DNA of 43,014 nt. Source: Betaproteobacteria bacterium HGW-Betaproteobacteria-9 (GTDB taxonomy: Bacteria > Pseudomonadota > Gammaproteobacteria > Burkholderiales > Burkholderiaceae_C). The stretch spans positions 166,597 through 209,610 of the forward strand of contig PHCC01000018.1 of the NCBI GenBank assembly GCA_002842215.1, read 5' to 3'. The position numbers and the translations under genes were made by a program. The notes beneath the pieces are model-generated. The model saw only the letters and a list, made by a program, of their open reading frames with translations. It did no database searches and had not been told where the DNA came from. Position 1 is the first letter of the stretch. Each line of letters opens with the position of its first letter. Positions 15,532-27,236 of this stretch are shown piece by piece.

Positions 15532-17301
15532 CGCTTCTCCAGCCTTGGCACGTAGATAGCGCCGAAGGTCAGACGCAAGTGACGCGCCAGGTCGATAGAT
15601 CTGAGGGGTTAATTTGACCTGCGCCTGCCCATGCTCGTCGATGTATGCGCGCCGTTTCGGCGAAAGCGCCTCGGACTGTGCCTTTATGAATGCGGCCCAA
15701 TCCGTCTTTAGTCGATCGATATCCTTGTCTAGATCCGAATCTGATTTTCCGCGCCAACCTTCTGGGAGGAAGAGTTCCACGTACATGAAAATCTTGGCGT
15801 ACATGTCGCGGCTCATAGGTGTCTCAGGCCTGTCGTTTCGCCTCAATCTTCGAAATGCGCCGAGGGCAAGAAAGGTCCGATCAAACGCAGTGTTGTCCGA
15901 CAACTCGATCGCTGCGAAGTCGTTCTTCTGAAATAGTCGCTTCTCAAAGCCCTTGGAGATCTGGCCGTTTGCCGCGTAATACAGCCTCCAGAACTTGTTT
16001 CTTTCCACGATATCGTGCGCCTTCACGTATCCATCGCGGAGTCCGTCTGAGAACTCACCGCGCTTCCGTTCGTATAAGACGCCGTACCGCTCAAACATCT
16101 TTCTCTGTACTGCAAGGTGTATGGAGTCGTTTGCGAAGCGGTCCGCATTTACAACGGGAGTTTGCTTGTTTGTTGCAGTCGAGATCTCGTCGATTAGTTG
16201 AAGCTTGGCGATGTCGGAGTCGTTATCAAGCACCGTGATTATCTTAAGCAGAACCTCTTTGTCTTCGAATAGCGATTCCGCTTGTGCCATGTTCTCGCTA
16301 TAAATCCGACTCAGCGTGAAGGACGTTTGCCCGCCATTGATAATCTGAGGATTCTTGATTCGTAGTTGTGCCTTGTTCTTCTGGCCAATCTTCTCATTGA
16401 TGTTTGTCTCTTCGGACAGCATCGTGATTCCATTGTTGAAGATGGCGAACTCGTTCGTTCGGGTGGAAACTATTGAGTCTCTTATCGAAGCGTGGACGTT
16501 CTTTCCTTCGAACTCTAAGTAACCTCTAGGGTTGTACCTCAGGATCGCATTCTTGTATTTATGCATTACGCGAGCAATTTGAAGCGTCGGAACGAAGAGT
16601 ACTGTGATCTCGCAGTCGCTGTACTTCGTCTTGACGTTGTAGCTGATCTTGCTGCCGGAGTTTTTGTTGGATAGATCAATGGGAATGATGATGTCGCTGG
16701 CCGCAAAGTAGTTCCCGGTAACTACGGGGAAGACCAACTTCTGATATGTCTTCTCGAAGTCAAAGACTTCGGCGGCATATCCGCCTGTAAGTAGCTTGAG
16801 TTTGGAGGGTGCGACGCCAGTCAAGTTGGCAAGAATCACAACTCTATAGGAAAATCGGGCGACGTCTGGCAGCGAAGAGACTTCTCGCTGAAACTGCTTT
16901 ATCTTGCCGTTGTACTCGACACCCAACTCGTCTTTTGCTTCGCCCTCCAGAACTCTAGTAATGTCCATTGCCAAGAGTTCATCTAGAGCAATTTCTTTGG
17001 ACTCAAAGTTCTTCGCATTAGTCCTGAATTTTGACTGAATTATATGAATCGTTTTGGTATCTACGTCAATGAGGTACCCGTCGATTCCCGCGTCTCCAGC
17101 AGCGTCGGTAATTGTTCGTTCGCGCTCGCCAAAGTCGGTCAAACCGAACATGACCTTGAGATAGAGATGAATGAACGCCCGGGCGCGCGCTTGGTTGACC
17201 TTCTCAATATCCTCTTCCGACGGCCTGTATCTTGAGGATTGCTGCGCCGGGGCCTCTGCGCGGATTTGATCCAGAACACAAACTAAAGTTTCGTAGCGCA
17301 T
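15526..17301 (-). CDS. AIPR-family (abortive infection phage resistance) protein
   Basis: This 591-residue protein is of the AIPR type. The family hallmark is in the centre: FNNGITMLSE, then PQIINGGQTSFTLSRI. Near the N-terminus DAAGDAGIDGYLID followed by IHIIQSKFR looks like a Mrr-like PD-(D/E)XK core (D, then QxK), so it may cut nucleic acid. AIPR proteins are linked to abortive phage infection. GC content is clearly below that of the flanking chromosome. The start at 17301 has no evident Shine-Dalgarno sequence. The stop codon forms part of the attC-like site, which suggests capture as a gene cassette. Confidence 0.85.
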   Translation of the reverse strand: MRYETLVCVLDQIRAEAPAQQSSRYRPSEEDIEKVNQARARAFIHLYLKVMFGLTDFGERERTITDAAGDAGIDGYLIDVDTKTIHIIQSKFRTNAKNFESKEIALDELLAMDITRVLEGEAKDELGVEYNGKIKQFQREVSSLPDVARFSYRVVILANLTGVAPSKLKLLTGGYAAEVFDFEKTYQKLVFPVVTGNYFAASDIIIPIDLSNKNSGSKISYNVKTKYSDCEITVLFVPTLQIARVMHKYKNAILRYNPRGYLEFEGKNVHASIRDSIVSTRTNEFAIFNNGITMLSEETNINEKIGQKNKAQLRIKNPQIINGGQTSFTLSRIYSENMAQAESLFEDKEVLLKIITVLDNDSDIAKLQLIDEISTATNKQTPVVNADRFANDSIHLAVQRKMFERYGVLYERKRGEFSDGLRDGYVKAHDIVERNKFWRLYYAANGQISKGFEKRLFQKNDFAAIELSDNTAFDRTFLALGAFRRLRRNDRPETPMSRDMYAKIFMYVELFLPEGWRGKSDSDLDKDIDRLKTDWAAFIKAQSEALSPKRRAYIDEHGQAQVKLTPQIYRPGASLASDLRRYLRAKAGEAA

Positions 17302-17435
17302 GGCATCGTTAGGATGGGGGTTGAAGCGGCCCAGCGCCGCAATAAGCGGTGATATTTCAGCCGCAATTCACCATAAAATTGGGCGTGGCGGAATGGCAGA
17401 AATTTAATTTAAAAACCATCCGGTTGATTGATTTT

Positions 17436-18044
17436 TTATGTGCTCTTACACGCACTTAAAAGATCTTGGCTGTTAATTAATTCGTATGCCATTTGCCGTA
17501 TTAGAGTGTAGTGATGGTTGGCAACAACATTTGGAACAGACTGGCCATTAATATTTACTGTAATTTTAGGGCCTTCGCGGAATTTTAGAGTTTTGTAGTT
17601 AGGCTTTGAATCGACATGTGCGCCCCCGTCCTGATTTGCCGCAGAAAGAACTACATCTCGTCTGCTATATTTCTCTCCGCCCTCTTGCCAGATTGTTTCA
17701 TTCCACCAATCTTCAATCGATCGAATAGCTTTGGTTTCCCATGAAGCAAGTGGGGCTCTTACGCCATTTGAAGTTAGCATTAAAGGTAAAACAGTATGCC
17801 ATTCAAAATTTTTAGCATCTGGAAAATCCATAGTTTCCGCAATAGCAAATGTTGAAATTAATTTAATAGAGTCTTTAACTTTTAAATAGGTAACAACCGA
17901 GGTGCTGTTCTTCGTGTCGTGAAATAGAACCCTTATTGATACCGCTATTCGGAGCGCCTCATCTAATTCACCACTGTCAAACTCAACACATGATTTTGAA
18001 ATAAACCTTAGATGGCGACTAAGCTGCTCTTGGAATTCACTCAT
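17436..18044 (-). CDS. Unrecognised 202-residue protein of AT-rich origin
   Basis: I do not recognise this family. The start at 18044 (MSEFQEQLSR) follows AAGGTGAG. No signal peptide or membrane segment is seen. The N-terminal half looks mainly helical (RHLRFISKSCVEFDSGELDEALRIAVSIRVLFHD). The C-terminal half is mixed and ends in a helix (HHYTLIRQMAYELINS). Codon usage is strongly AT-rich, unlike all other genes here, so it is of foreign origin. It is the first gene of the island reading on the minus strand and could serve with the AIPR gene, but nothing in the sequence proves that. Confidence 0.7.
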   Translation of the reverse strand: MSEFQEQLSRHLRFISKSCVEFDSGELDEALRIAVSIRVLFHDTKNSTSVVTYLKVKDSIKLISTFAIAETMDFPDAKNFEWHTVLPLMLTSNGVRAPLASWETKAIRSIEDWWNETIWQEGGEKYSRRDVVLSAANQDGGAHVDSKPNYKTLKFREGPKITVNINGQSVPNVVANHHYTLIRQMAYELINSQDLLSACKST

Positions 18045-18554
18045 AACTCACCTTCCTCACATAATTTTGATTTAGTTTGAGTTTCACCAGATGCTTACAC
18101 GAGCCACGAAATAACACCGAGCTGCACCTTCAAGAATTGTGTTTGTATTCATGGACTTATGTCGACGTGCAGTGGTATCGGCAGAGATAACAAATCTGAC
18201 AAAGTTCGTGCACGCGTTGCCGCGACTCTTGGGCGTAGACGCTGGCTGGGCCGAGTTAGCGAACACATTCGACATTTGCACTATAGCCTGCAGAAGGGGG
18301 TGGTTGATGTAGATTGGGTCCGCTTTTTGTGGTCTGGCCGGTAGAGCGTGGGGGTACGGCATACACGCGACATGCGTTATTACCGAGATCGACGCCTTCG
18401 TCATCCTAATGACCAGGGCACGGCGCGTACTGCCGGCAAAGCGCAGGCAGGCTTTCTGACTCATGCACAGTTCCTTGCCCCTCCAATGCCAACCGTTTGA
18501 GCCACGAAGGCCCGCTCTGCGGCGGAAGCGGGCCCCGGTCCTCTCCCCGGTTGC
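18045..18554. other. Gene-free right edge of the island
   Basis: No convincing gene is seen. Reading frames that are open here have neither ribosome-binding sites nor family-like sequence. From about 18410 onward the composition returns to that of the chromosome, so the right boundary of the island probably lies between 18060 and 18420. A stretch at 18446-18461 resembles a B12 box on the minus strand but lacks the rest of a cobalamin riboswitch. Confidence 0.4.
18509..18534 (-). terminator. Hairpin terminator candidate
   Basis: GGCCCGCT and AGCGGGCC form a perfect 8-bp GC stem around a 10-base loop, about 20 bases after the stop codon of the small gene at 18555. The U tract is poor (TTCGT), so termination would be weak or factor-assisted. 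Confidence 0.45.
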
Positions 18555-18773
18555 CTATTGGCAAACGGTGTCGTTGGCGTCCAAGGCAGGCGGGCGCATC
18601 AGGTCTTCGTCGATGCCCATGACCGCGCTGGCCCGTTCGACGGCCCGCCACAGCAGCGGCGGCATCTTCAGAATTTCGTCGGGCGAGTCGGCCTGTGCGA
18701 TCCAGCGGCTGATCTGTTGGTGCTCATCGGGGGTCAGCAATGCCAGGTTCAGCATCTCGTCAATGGTTTTCAT
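18555..18773 (-). CDS. Small hypothetical protein downstream of the sigma-54 activator
   Basis: This 72-residue acidic helical protein (MKTIDEMLNLALLTPDEHQQISRWIAQ) has no recognised domain. It lies about 90 bp downstream of the activator gene and is probably co-transcribed with it. An ATG at 18821 would extend it by 16 residues. The start used here has a weak GAGAAG upstream. The N-terminal pattern (one to two short helices, then TPDEHxxIxxWI) suggests a small regulatory partner, but no function can be assigned. Confidence 0.55.
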   Translation of the reverse strand: MKTIDEMLNLALLTPDEHQQISRWIAQADSPDEILKMPPLLWRAVERASAVMGIDEDLMRPPALDANDTVCQ

Positions 18774-18862
18774 GGCGGCTTCTCGCAAGTCTTGGTCAAT
18801 GGCGCTGATGCTGTCACACATCCGTGGCGCCGGCCTTCAGTCCAATCCTTCAAACCGACCCT

Positions 18863-20497
<1,635 letters not shown>

Positions 20498-20542
20498 CAC
20501 ACCAGCCTCATGGCTGTGCAGGCCAGCGATAAAAAGCGCCAC

Positions 20543-20596
20543 TTTTTATACACATCACGTTTAACATGTATAAAAAAATCGATTTTTTATACACAT
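20543..20596. promoter_or_regulatory. Three-copy AT-rich operator before the fic gene
   Basis: TTTTTATACACAT at 20543-20555, an inverted ATGTATAAAAAAA at 20566-20578 and TTTTTTATACACAT at 20583-20596 form one direct and one inverted pair. The last two make a near-perfect palindrome centred on ATCGAT. The block lies between the divergent activator and fic genes and covers the only AT-rich promoter-like DNA there. The wHTH domain of the Fic protein is a plausible binder. Confidence 0.6.
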
Positions 20597-20617
20597 AAGA
20601 GCCCCAGCGGAGCTTCC

Positions 20618-21700
20618 ATGCACACACTGCCACCACTCGAACAGCTCAATCCAGCCCGCTTCGACACGCCGGCCATCCTGAAGAAGTTGGCCAGCAGCAG
20701 TCGGCAGCTGGCTGAGCTCAAGGGGTTGGCGGCCTCGATTCCCAACCAGGGCATCCTGATCAACACGCTGGGTCTGCAGGAAGCCAAGGACAGCTCGGCC
20801 ATTGAAAACATCGTCACCACACACGACGAGCTGTTCAAAGACGACGTGGATCCGGAAGCCTTTGCCAACCCGGCGGCCAAAGAGGTGCTGCGCTACCGGC
20901 AGGCGCTGCGGTACGGCTATGAGCAAGTGCGCGTCACGCGGCTGCTGACGGTCAACCATATCGTGGGCATTCAGAGTGAGCTCGAGCGAAACAATGCGGG
21001 CTTTCGAAAACTGCCGGGTACGGCGCTCAAAGACGGTGGCGGGCAGACGGTGTACACGCCACCGCAAGACCCGGCTGAGGTCGTGGCGCTGATGAGCGGG
21101 CTGGAGCGCTTCATGAACGACGATCGGTTGTTCCCGGTAGACCCGCTGATCAAGATGGCGCTGATGCATCACCAGTTTGAAAGCATCCATCCTTTTTACG
21201 ATGGCAACGGCCGCACGGGGCGCATCCTGAATGTGCTGTATCTGGTGAAAGAAGGCTTGCTGGAGATCCCTGTGCTGTACCTGAGCAGCCACATCGTGCA
21301 AACCAAGGCGGACTACTACAGGTTGCTGCAAACCGTGCGCGACGATGACACTTGGGAAGAATGGGTCCTGTACATGCTGCAGGCAGTGGAGACCACGGCC
21401 CGCCAGACGGTGACGACGGTGCAGGCCATCAAGACAGCGCTGTTCGACTACAAGCATCGCATTCGCGACGGATACAAGTTCTACAGCCAGGACTTGATCA
21501 ACAACCTGTTCATGCATCCCTACACCAAGATCGAATTCGTGCAGCACGACCTGCAGGTGTCACGTCTGACCGCCACCAAGTACCTGGAGGCACTGGTGGC
21601 AGGCGGGTTCATCAGCAAGCAGAAGATTGGCCGCAGCAACTACTACGTGAACACAGCGCTCAACGGCATCTTGCTGGCACAGCATCAGGCCCCGGTCTGA
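20618..21700 (+). CDS. Fic family protein with N-terminal inhibitory helix and C-terminal winged helix
   Basis: This 360-residue protein belongs to the Fic AMP-transferase class. The catalytic motif is HPFYDGNGRTGR with H191. An autoinhibitory helix of class II type is seen at S59-S-A-I-E63-N64, matching (S/T)xxxE(G/N). The C-terminal region (about residues 300-355: EFVQHDLQVSRLTATKYLEALVAGGFISKQ) is a winged helix-turn-helix, so the protein may bind DNA and repress itself. The start at 20618 follows CGGAGCTTCC. The operator block directly upstream supports autoregulation. The target protein is unknown. It precedes metH in the same direction but is probably a separate unit. Confidence 0.9.
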   Translation: MHTLPPLEQLNPARFDTPAILKKLASSSRQLAELKGLAASIPNQGILINTLGLQEAKDSSAIENIVTTHDELFKDDVDPEAFANPAAKEVLRYRQALRYGYEQVRVTRLLTVNHIVGIQSELERNNAGFRKLPGTALKDGGGQTVYTPPQDPAEVVALMSGLERFMNDDRLFPVDPLIKMALMHHQFESIHPFYDGNGRTGRILNVLYLVKEGLLEIPVLYLSSHIVQTKADYYRLLQTVRDDDTWEEWVLYMLQAVETTARQTVTTVQAIKTALFDYKHRIRDGYKFYSQDLINNLFMHPYTKIEFVQHDLQVSRLTATKYLEALVAGGFISKQKIGRSNYYVNTALNGILLAQHQAPV

Positions 21701-21743
21701 CGGGGAGACCATGGTGCGAGCTGATCACCGCTAAAATCGACCC

Positions 21744-21810
21744 CTCTCAAGGAGCGCTGCAGCGCCGGGGGAATCGCCCAGATTCTCGAACCCGGCGTCA
21801 GGCTTGAGTC
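21744..21810 (+). promoter_or_regulatory. SAH riboswitch controlling metH
   Basis: Conserved core AGGAGCGCTGCAGCG is followed by a P2 stem CGCCGGG/CCCGGCG and by CAGGCTTGAG. P1 pairs CTCAAG (21746-21751) with CTTGAG (21803-21808). This is the known SAH riboswitch layout, found upstream of metH and ahcY in beta-proteobacteria. It turns expression on when S-adenosylhomocysteine accumulates. Confidence 0.88.
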
Positions 21811-21853
21811 ACAGGGACACCATGGTCCCAGCCGGTCATCCGGCCCCAACGGC

Positions 21854-21887
21854 GCTCACCAGTTTCTGAACACAACACCTGGTGAGC
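21854..21887 (+). promoter_or_regulatory. Hairpin sequestering the metH ribosome-binding site
   Basis: GCTCACCAG (21854-21862) and CTGGTGAGC (21879-21887) form a perfect 9-bp stem. The right arm contains the GGTGAG ribosome-binding site of metH, four to nine bases before its ATG. It is a likely expression platform for the SAH riboswitch 43 bases upstream, acting on translation initiation. Confidence 0.6.
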
Positions 21888-21890
21888 CCC

Positions 21891-24623
<2,733 letters not shown>

Positions 24624-24635
24624 GCACCCCGTCCG

Positions 24636-24654
24636 GGCGCCCGTTCCGGGCGCC
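24636..24654 (+). terminator. Hairpin after metH
   Basis: GGCGCCCG and CGGGCGCC form a perfect 8-bp stem with a TTC loop 13 bases after the metH stop codon. There is no U tract, so it may protect the mRNA end or assist factor-dependent termination. Confidence 0.45.
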
Positions 24655-24760
24655 GACCAACCGCCCACGCCAGTGATTCACCCGCTGGCACGCTGACGTG
24701 TTGTGTCCCTGTCGCATGCCGTGCTAGAAAGCGCCAAGAGCTTCAGTGGGTGGATGAACC

Positions 24761-25681
24761 ATGGTGGTGTGTCAGGCGTGCGGTGCGGAGAACCGGGACA
24801 AGGCGATGTTTTGCCGGGGATGCACTGCGCCTCTGGCACCGGTAGCCGTGCCCCACGCGGCGCGCAGGCGCGCCCGGACATCGAAGCCCGTGTGTCCCGC
24901 CTGTCAGGCGAACAACCCGGCCGGCGCCCGGTTTTGCCAGGCTTGCGGCGTACCCCTGTTGCCCGCTTCTGCGTCGCACCGTTCGATGCCGGCCTTGCCG
25001 CCCGCGGGCGCCGCGAAACGGAAGGTGGTGCTCTGGGGGCTGGTGCTGGTGCTCGCGGGCGTCGGGACCTGGTGGAAGCTGAGCCACACCAGTGGGTCGG
25101 CATCGCGGGCCGCCACGCCCGAGGCCACCGCAACCGCGCCAGCGAACGAACCTGTGGCGCTGGCCCCGGCACAGAACCAGGCAGCTCCCTCAGGGTTCGT
25201 CACGGTGGATCACGCCGGGACCTCACCGGCACCCGGCGACGCGGCGCACCTCTCGGAGGCCGAGCGCCTGCGGCTGTCGCTGGAACGCCTGGAGCGCGAG
25301 GACCGGGCACACACCGCCGCGCTGGAGCAACAGCGCGCGGCCGCGGCGGCGGAGCAGCATCGGCGCGCCGAGCTGGCCAGGCGCCGCGCCGAAGCCACAG
25401 CGGCGGCAACGGCAGCGGCTTCGGCCTCCCCGACGGCGCCCACAGCGGCGTCGCCGCCACAGCCCTCGGCGGCGACGCCAGCGGTGGCCACAACCGGAGC
25501 CGCCGCACCGCCCGCGGCGCCGGCCGCAACGGTGGAACTCGCCTGCGCCGGCAGCAGCAACTTTTTCACCCGGGATCTGTGCCGCCTGCGCGAGTGCGGC
25601 AAAGCGTCGTTTGCCCGCGACCCGACCTGCGTCAGGTTCCGTGAGATGGAAGAGGCCCGCCGAAGCGCGTCGGTACAGTGA
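24761..25681 (+). CDS. Double zinc-ribbon membrane-anchored protein with Ala/Pro-rich coiled region
   Basis: This 306-residue protein begins with two zinc ribbons (CQACGAENRDKAMFCRGC and CPACQANNPAGARFCQAC). A single membrane helix follows near residue 90 (KVVLWGLVLVLAGVGTWW), then an Ala-rich coiled-coil stretch and a low-complexity Ala/Pro/Thr segment. A short C-terminal domain has conserved-looking cysteines (CAGSSNFFTRDLCRLRECG, then PTCVRF). The ribbons face the cytoplasm if the N-terminus is inside. No function is known. The start ATG at 24761 has no strong ribosome-binding site. Its last 50 bases overlap the convergent mutarotase gene. Confidence 0.75.
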   Translation: MVVCQACGAENRDKAMFCRGCTAPLAPVAVPHAARRRARTSKPVCPACQANNPAGARFCQACGVPLLPASASHRSMPALPPAGAAKRKVVLWGLVLVLAGVGTWWKLSHTSGSASRAATPEATATAPANEPVALAPAQNQAAPSGFVTVDHAGTSPAPGDAAHLSEAERLRLSLERLEREDRAHTAALEQQRAAAAAEQHRRAELARRRAEATAAATAAASASPTAPTAASPPQPSAATPAVATTGAAAPPAAPAATVELACAGSSNFFTRDLCRLRECGKASFARDPTCVRFREMEEARRSASVQ

Positions 25682-26594
25682 AAATTTGGGCCACCAGCCG
25701 GTGCTCGCCGCCGGGCGGCAGCGTCACCACCTCGTTCGCCGCGTTGGCGGTTTCCACGCAGACGAAGCGCCGGTAGTCGTCGTCCGCCAGGTCGGCCATG
25801 CCCGCCGCCAGCGCCGCCCCCGGGTTCCACACCACGGCGGTGCGGCTGCCCTCGGCGCTGATGCGCAGCGTGTGGCCTGAAGCGCCGTCCACGATGTCCA
25901 GTTCGGCGGGTGCCCCGGTGTAGATGCGGTCCACTTCGCCCGCGAAGCGCACCGCGCCTTGTTGCTGTGTGATCGCACCCTGGGCGCCGGCGGCCTTGTC
26001 CAGGTAGCGGCAGCCGTCGAGCCCGTTCACGCTGGTTTGCGCCACATCGCTCACGGCGAGGTAGGTGTGCAGCGCCTGCGTGATGGCGAAGGGTGCCTCG
26101 CCCGTGTTGCGCGTGCTCAGCGATAGCCGCAGCGCGGCGCCCACCGTGATCTCCAGCGTCAGCTCAAAGGCGTGGGGCCAGACGGCGCGTGTGTCGGGTG
26201 TGTCCGTCAGCGCCAGGGTGAGGCGGGTGGCGCCATCCGGCAGGGCCGCCGTGCTGGCCACCGACCACAGGCGCGTGCGCGCCAGACCGTGGTTGGGCCG
26301 ACCCAGTGCTTGCGGGTCGGCGCCGAACCAGGGCCAGCACACCGGCACGCCGCCCCGGATCGCCTTGCCGGTCTGGTACGTGGCCTGCTGGCTCACGAAC
26401 AGCAGGTCGCGGTCGGCACCGCGCGGCCGGAACCGCAACACCTGGCCGCCATAAACCGACACCTGTGCCTCGGCGTGCCCGTTGTGGATGTGGACGAAAG
26501 GCAGGCCACCGGGCCCGGCGGCAAAGCGCAGTTGGCCGGGCAGCCCGAGCCGGGCGTTCAGGGTGTCGAGAAGGGCGGTGTCGGGTGCGTCCAT
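25632..26594 (-). CDS. D-hexose-6-phosphate mutarotase (YeaD-like aldose epimerase)
   Basis: This 320-residue beta-sandwich enzyme interconverts alpha and beta anomers of hexose 6-phosphates such as glucose 6-phosphate. Recognisable stretches are IRGGVPVCWPWFG, the catalytic His in PNHGLARTRLW, LHTYLAVSDV, and the catalytic Glu in FVCVETAN. The start at 26594 (MDAPDTALL) is the Met nearest to the conserved region. Its 3' end overlaps the zinc-ribbon gene in convergent orientation. It lies immediately left of the DUF2164 remnant and reads away from the stress cluster, so it is not part of that cluster. Confidence 0.9.
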   Translation of the reverse strand: MDAPDTALLDTLNARLGLPGQLRFAAGPGGLPFVHIHNGHAEAQVSVYGGQVLRFRPRGADRDLLFVSQQATYQTGKAIRGGVPVCWPWFGADPQALGRPNHGLARTRLWSVASTAALPDGATRLTLALTDTPDTRAVWPHAFELTLEITVGAALRLSLSTRNTGEAPFAITQALHTYLAVSDVAQTSVNGLDGCRYLDKAAGAQGAITQQQGAVRFAGEVDRIYTGAPAELDIVDGASGHTLRISAEGSRTAVVWNPGAALAAGMADLADDDYRRFVCVETANAANEVVTLPPGGEHRLVAQIFTVPTRFGGPLPSHGT

Positions 26595-26631
26595 GGTCCC
26601 GACTGTAGCGGGCCGCCCGCCCAAGGTCGGT

Positions 26632-26674
26632 GGCCGATCTCTTTCAGAAAAAGTTCAGCAACCCGCCCGCCGCC
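26632..26674 (-). pseudogene. Decayed fragment of a DUF2164 gene
   Basis: This 43-bp segment matches 37847-37890, inside the intact DUF2164 gene, apart from one base deletion and a few substitutions. On the minus strand it reads AAGGLLNFF and then stops, because TTCTTCCTG has become TTTTTCTG. The rest of the gene is gone on both sides. It lies in the same orientation as the intact copy, on the opposite side of the stress cluster. Confidence 0.75.
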
Positions 26675-26697
26675 CGCAGGCGGGTGTTGCAAACGAG

Positions 26698-26758
26698 TGA
26701 CATGATATGTCTGCTGTGCGTCCATGCGTTGACATGTTATGTCGCCAGATCCTATGCT
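26698..26758 (+). promoter_or_regulatory. Promoter with two tandem palindromic operators before the stress cluster
   Basis: TGACATGATATGTC at 26698-26711 and TGACATGTTATGTC at 26730-26743 differ at one base, are each palindromic (GACAT-N3-ATGTC) and are 32 bp apart, three helical turns. The second overlaps a -35 box TTGACA (26729-26734), with TATGCT (26753-26758) as -10 after 18 bases. A repressor or activator dimer pair binding here would control the whole cluster. Confidence 0.65.
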
Positions 26759-26792
26759 TCCCTGGCCGATCAACGCCACCTCGCGAGGGACC

Positions 26793-27209
26793 ATGAAGAC
26801 GCTGCTGGACCAACTGAATGGGCTGGATACCCGCCTGTCGCTCACACTGGGTGGCGTGCATGTCCATCTGCAGCCCATTCCCGGCGAGGTGCCGGTGGTG
26901 CAGATCGGCATCGAAGGCCGCGAGGAGCTGCCGATTTACCTGACCACCTCCGACGCCCAACTGCTGTGCCTGTGCTACCTCTGGAGCGATGACGAGGTGC
27001 GGCCCGAGCTGCGCGCCGAGTTGCTGCAGACCCTGCTCGACCTCAACCCATCGGTGCCACTGTCCTCGTTCGGGCGCGTCGGCAACCGCTTCGTCCTCAT
27101 CGGAGCGATGTCGCGCCAGTCGCGGCTGGAGGACATCGCCGAAGAGGTGGCGGTGCTCAGCGACAACGCACTCGATGCGCTGGACGCGCTGTCCGAGTTC
27201 CTCAAGTAA
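26793..27209 (+). CDS. DUF2170 family protein (YjfI-like)
   Basis: This 138-residue soluble protein resembles E. coli YjfI of the DUF2170 family (GIEGREELPIYLTTSDAQLLCLCYLW, then SSFGRVGNRFVLIGAMS). In E. coli, yjfI also precedes the PspA-like gene yjfJ. The start at 26793 follows GCGAGGGACC; an upstream ATG at 26739 lies in the operator region and is unlikely. It is the first gene of a seven-gene run. The function of the family is unknown. Linkage to PspA-type proteins suggests a role in envelope stress. Confidence 0.82.
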   Translation: MKTLLDQLNGLDTRLSLTLGGVHVHLQPIPGEVPVVQIGIEGREELPIYLTTSDAQLLCLCYLWSDDEVRPELRAELLQTLLDLNPSVPLSSFGRVGNRFVLIGAMSRQSRLEDIAEEVAVLSDNALDALDALSEFLK

Positions 27210-27236
27210 GCCCGTCCGCCGGTACAGGAGAACACC

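Noticed and set aside
17301..17436. Possible second attC site upstream of the AIPR gene
   Set aside because: CCTAAC is present near the start codon, but neither RYYYAAC nor GTTRRRY matches in the needed orientation and the paired arms are poor.
18084..18464. 126-codon open frame at the right edge of the island
   Set aside because: No ribosome-binding site, mixed composition across the presumed island boundary and no family-like features.
26739..26792. Longer YjfI-like protein starting at 26739
   Set aside because: The 18 extra residues come from the promoter/operator region, and 26793 has a proper ribosome-binding site and the family-like start.
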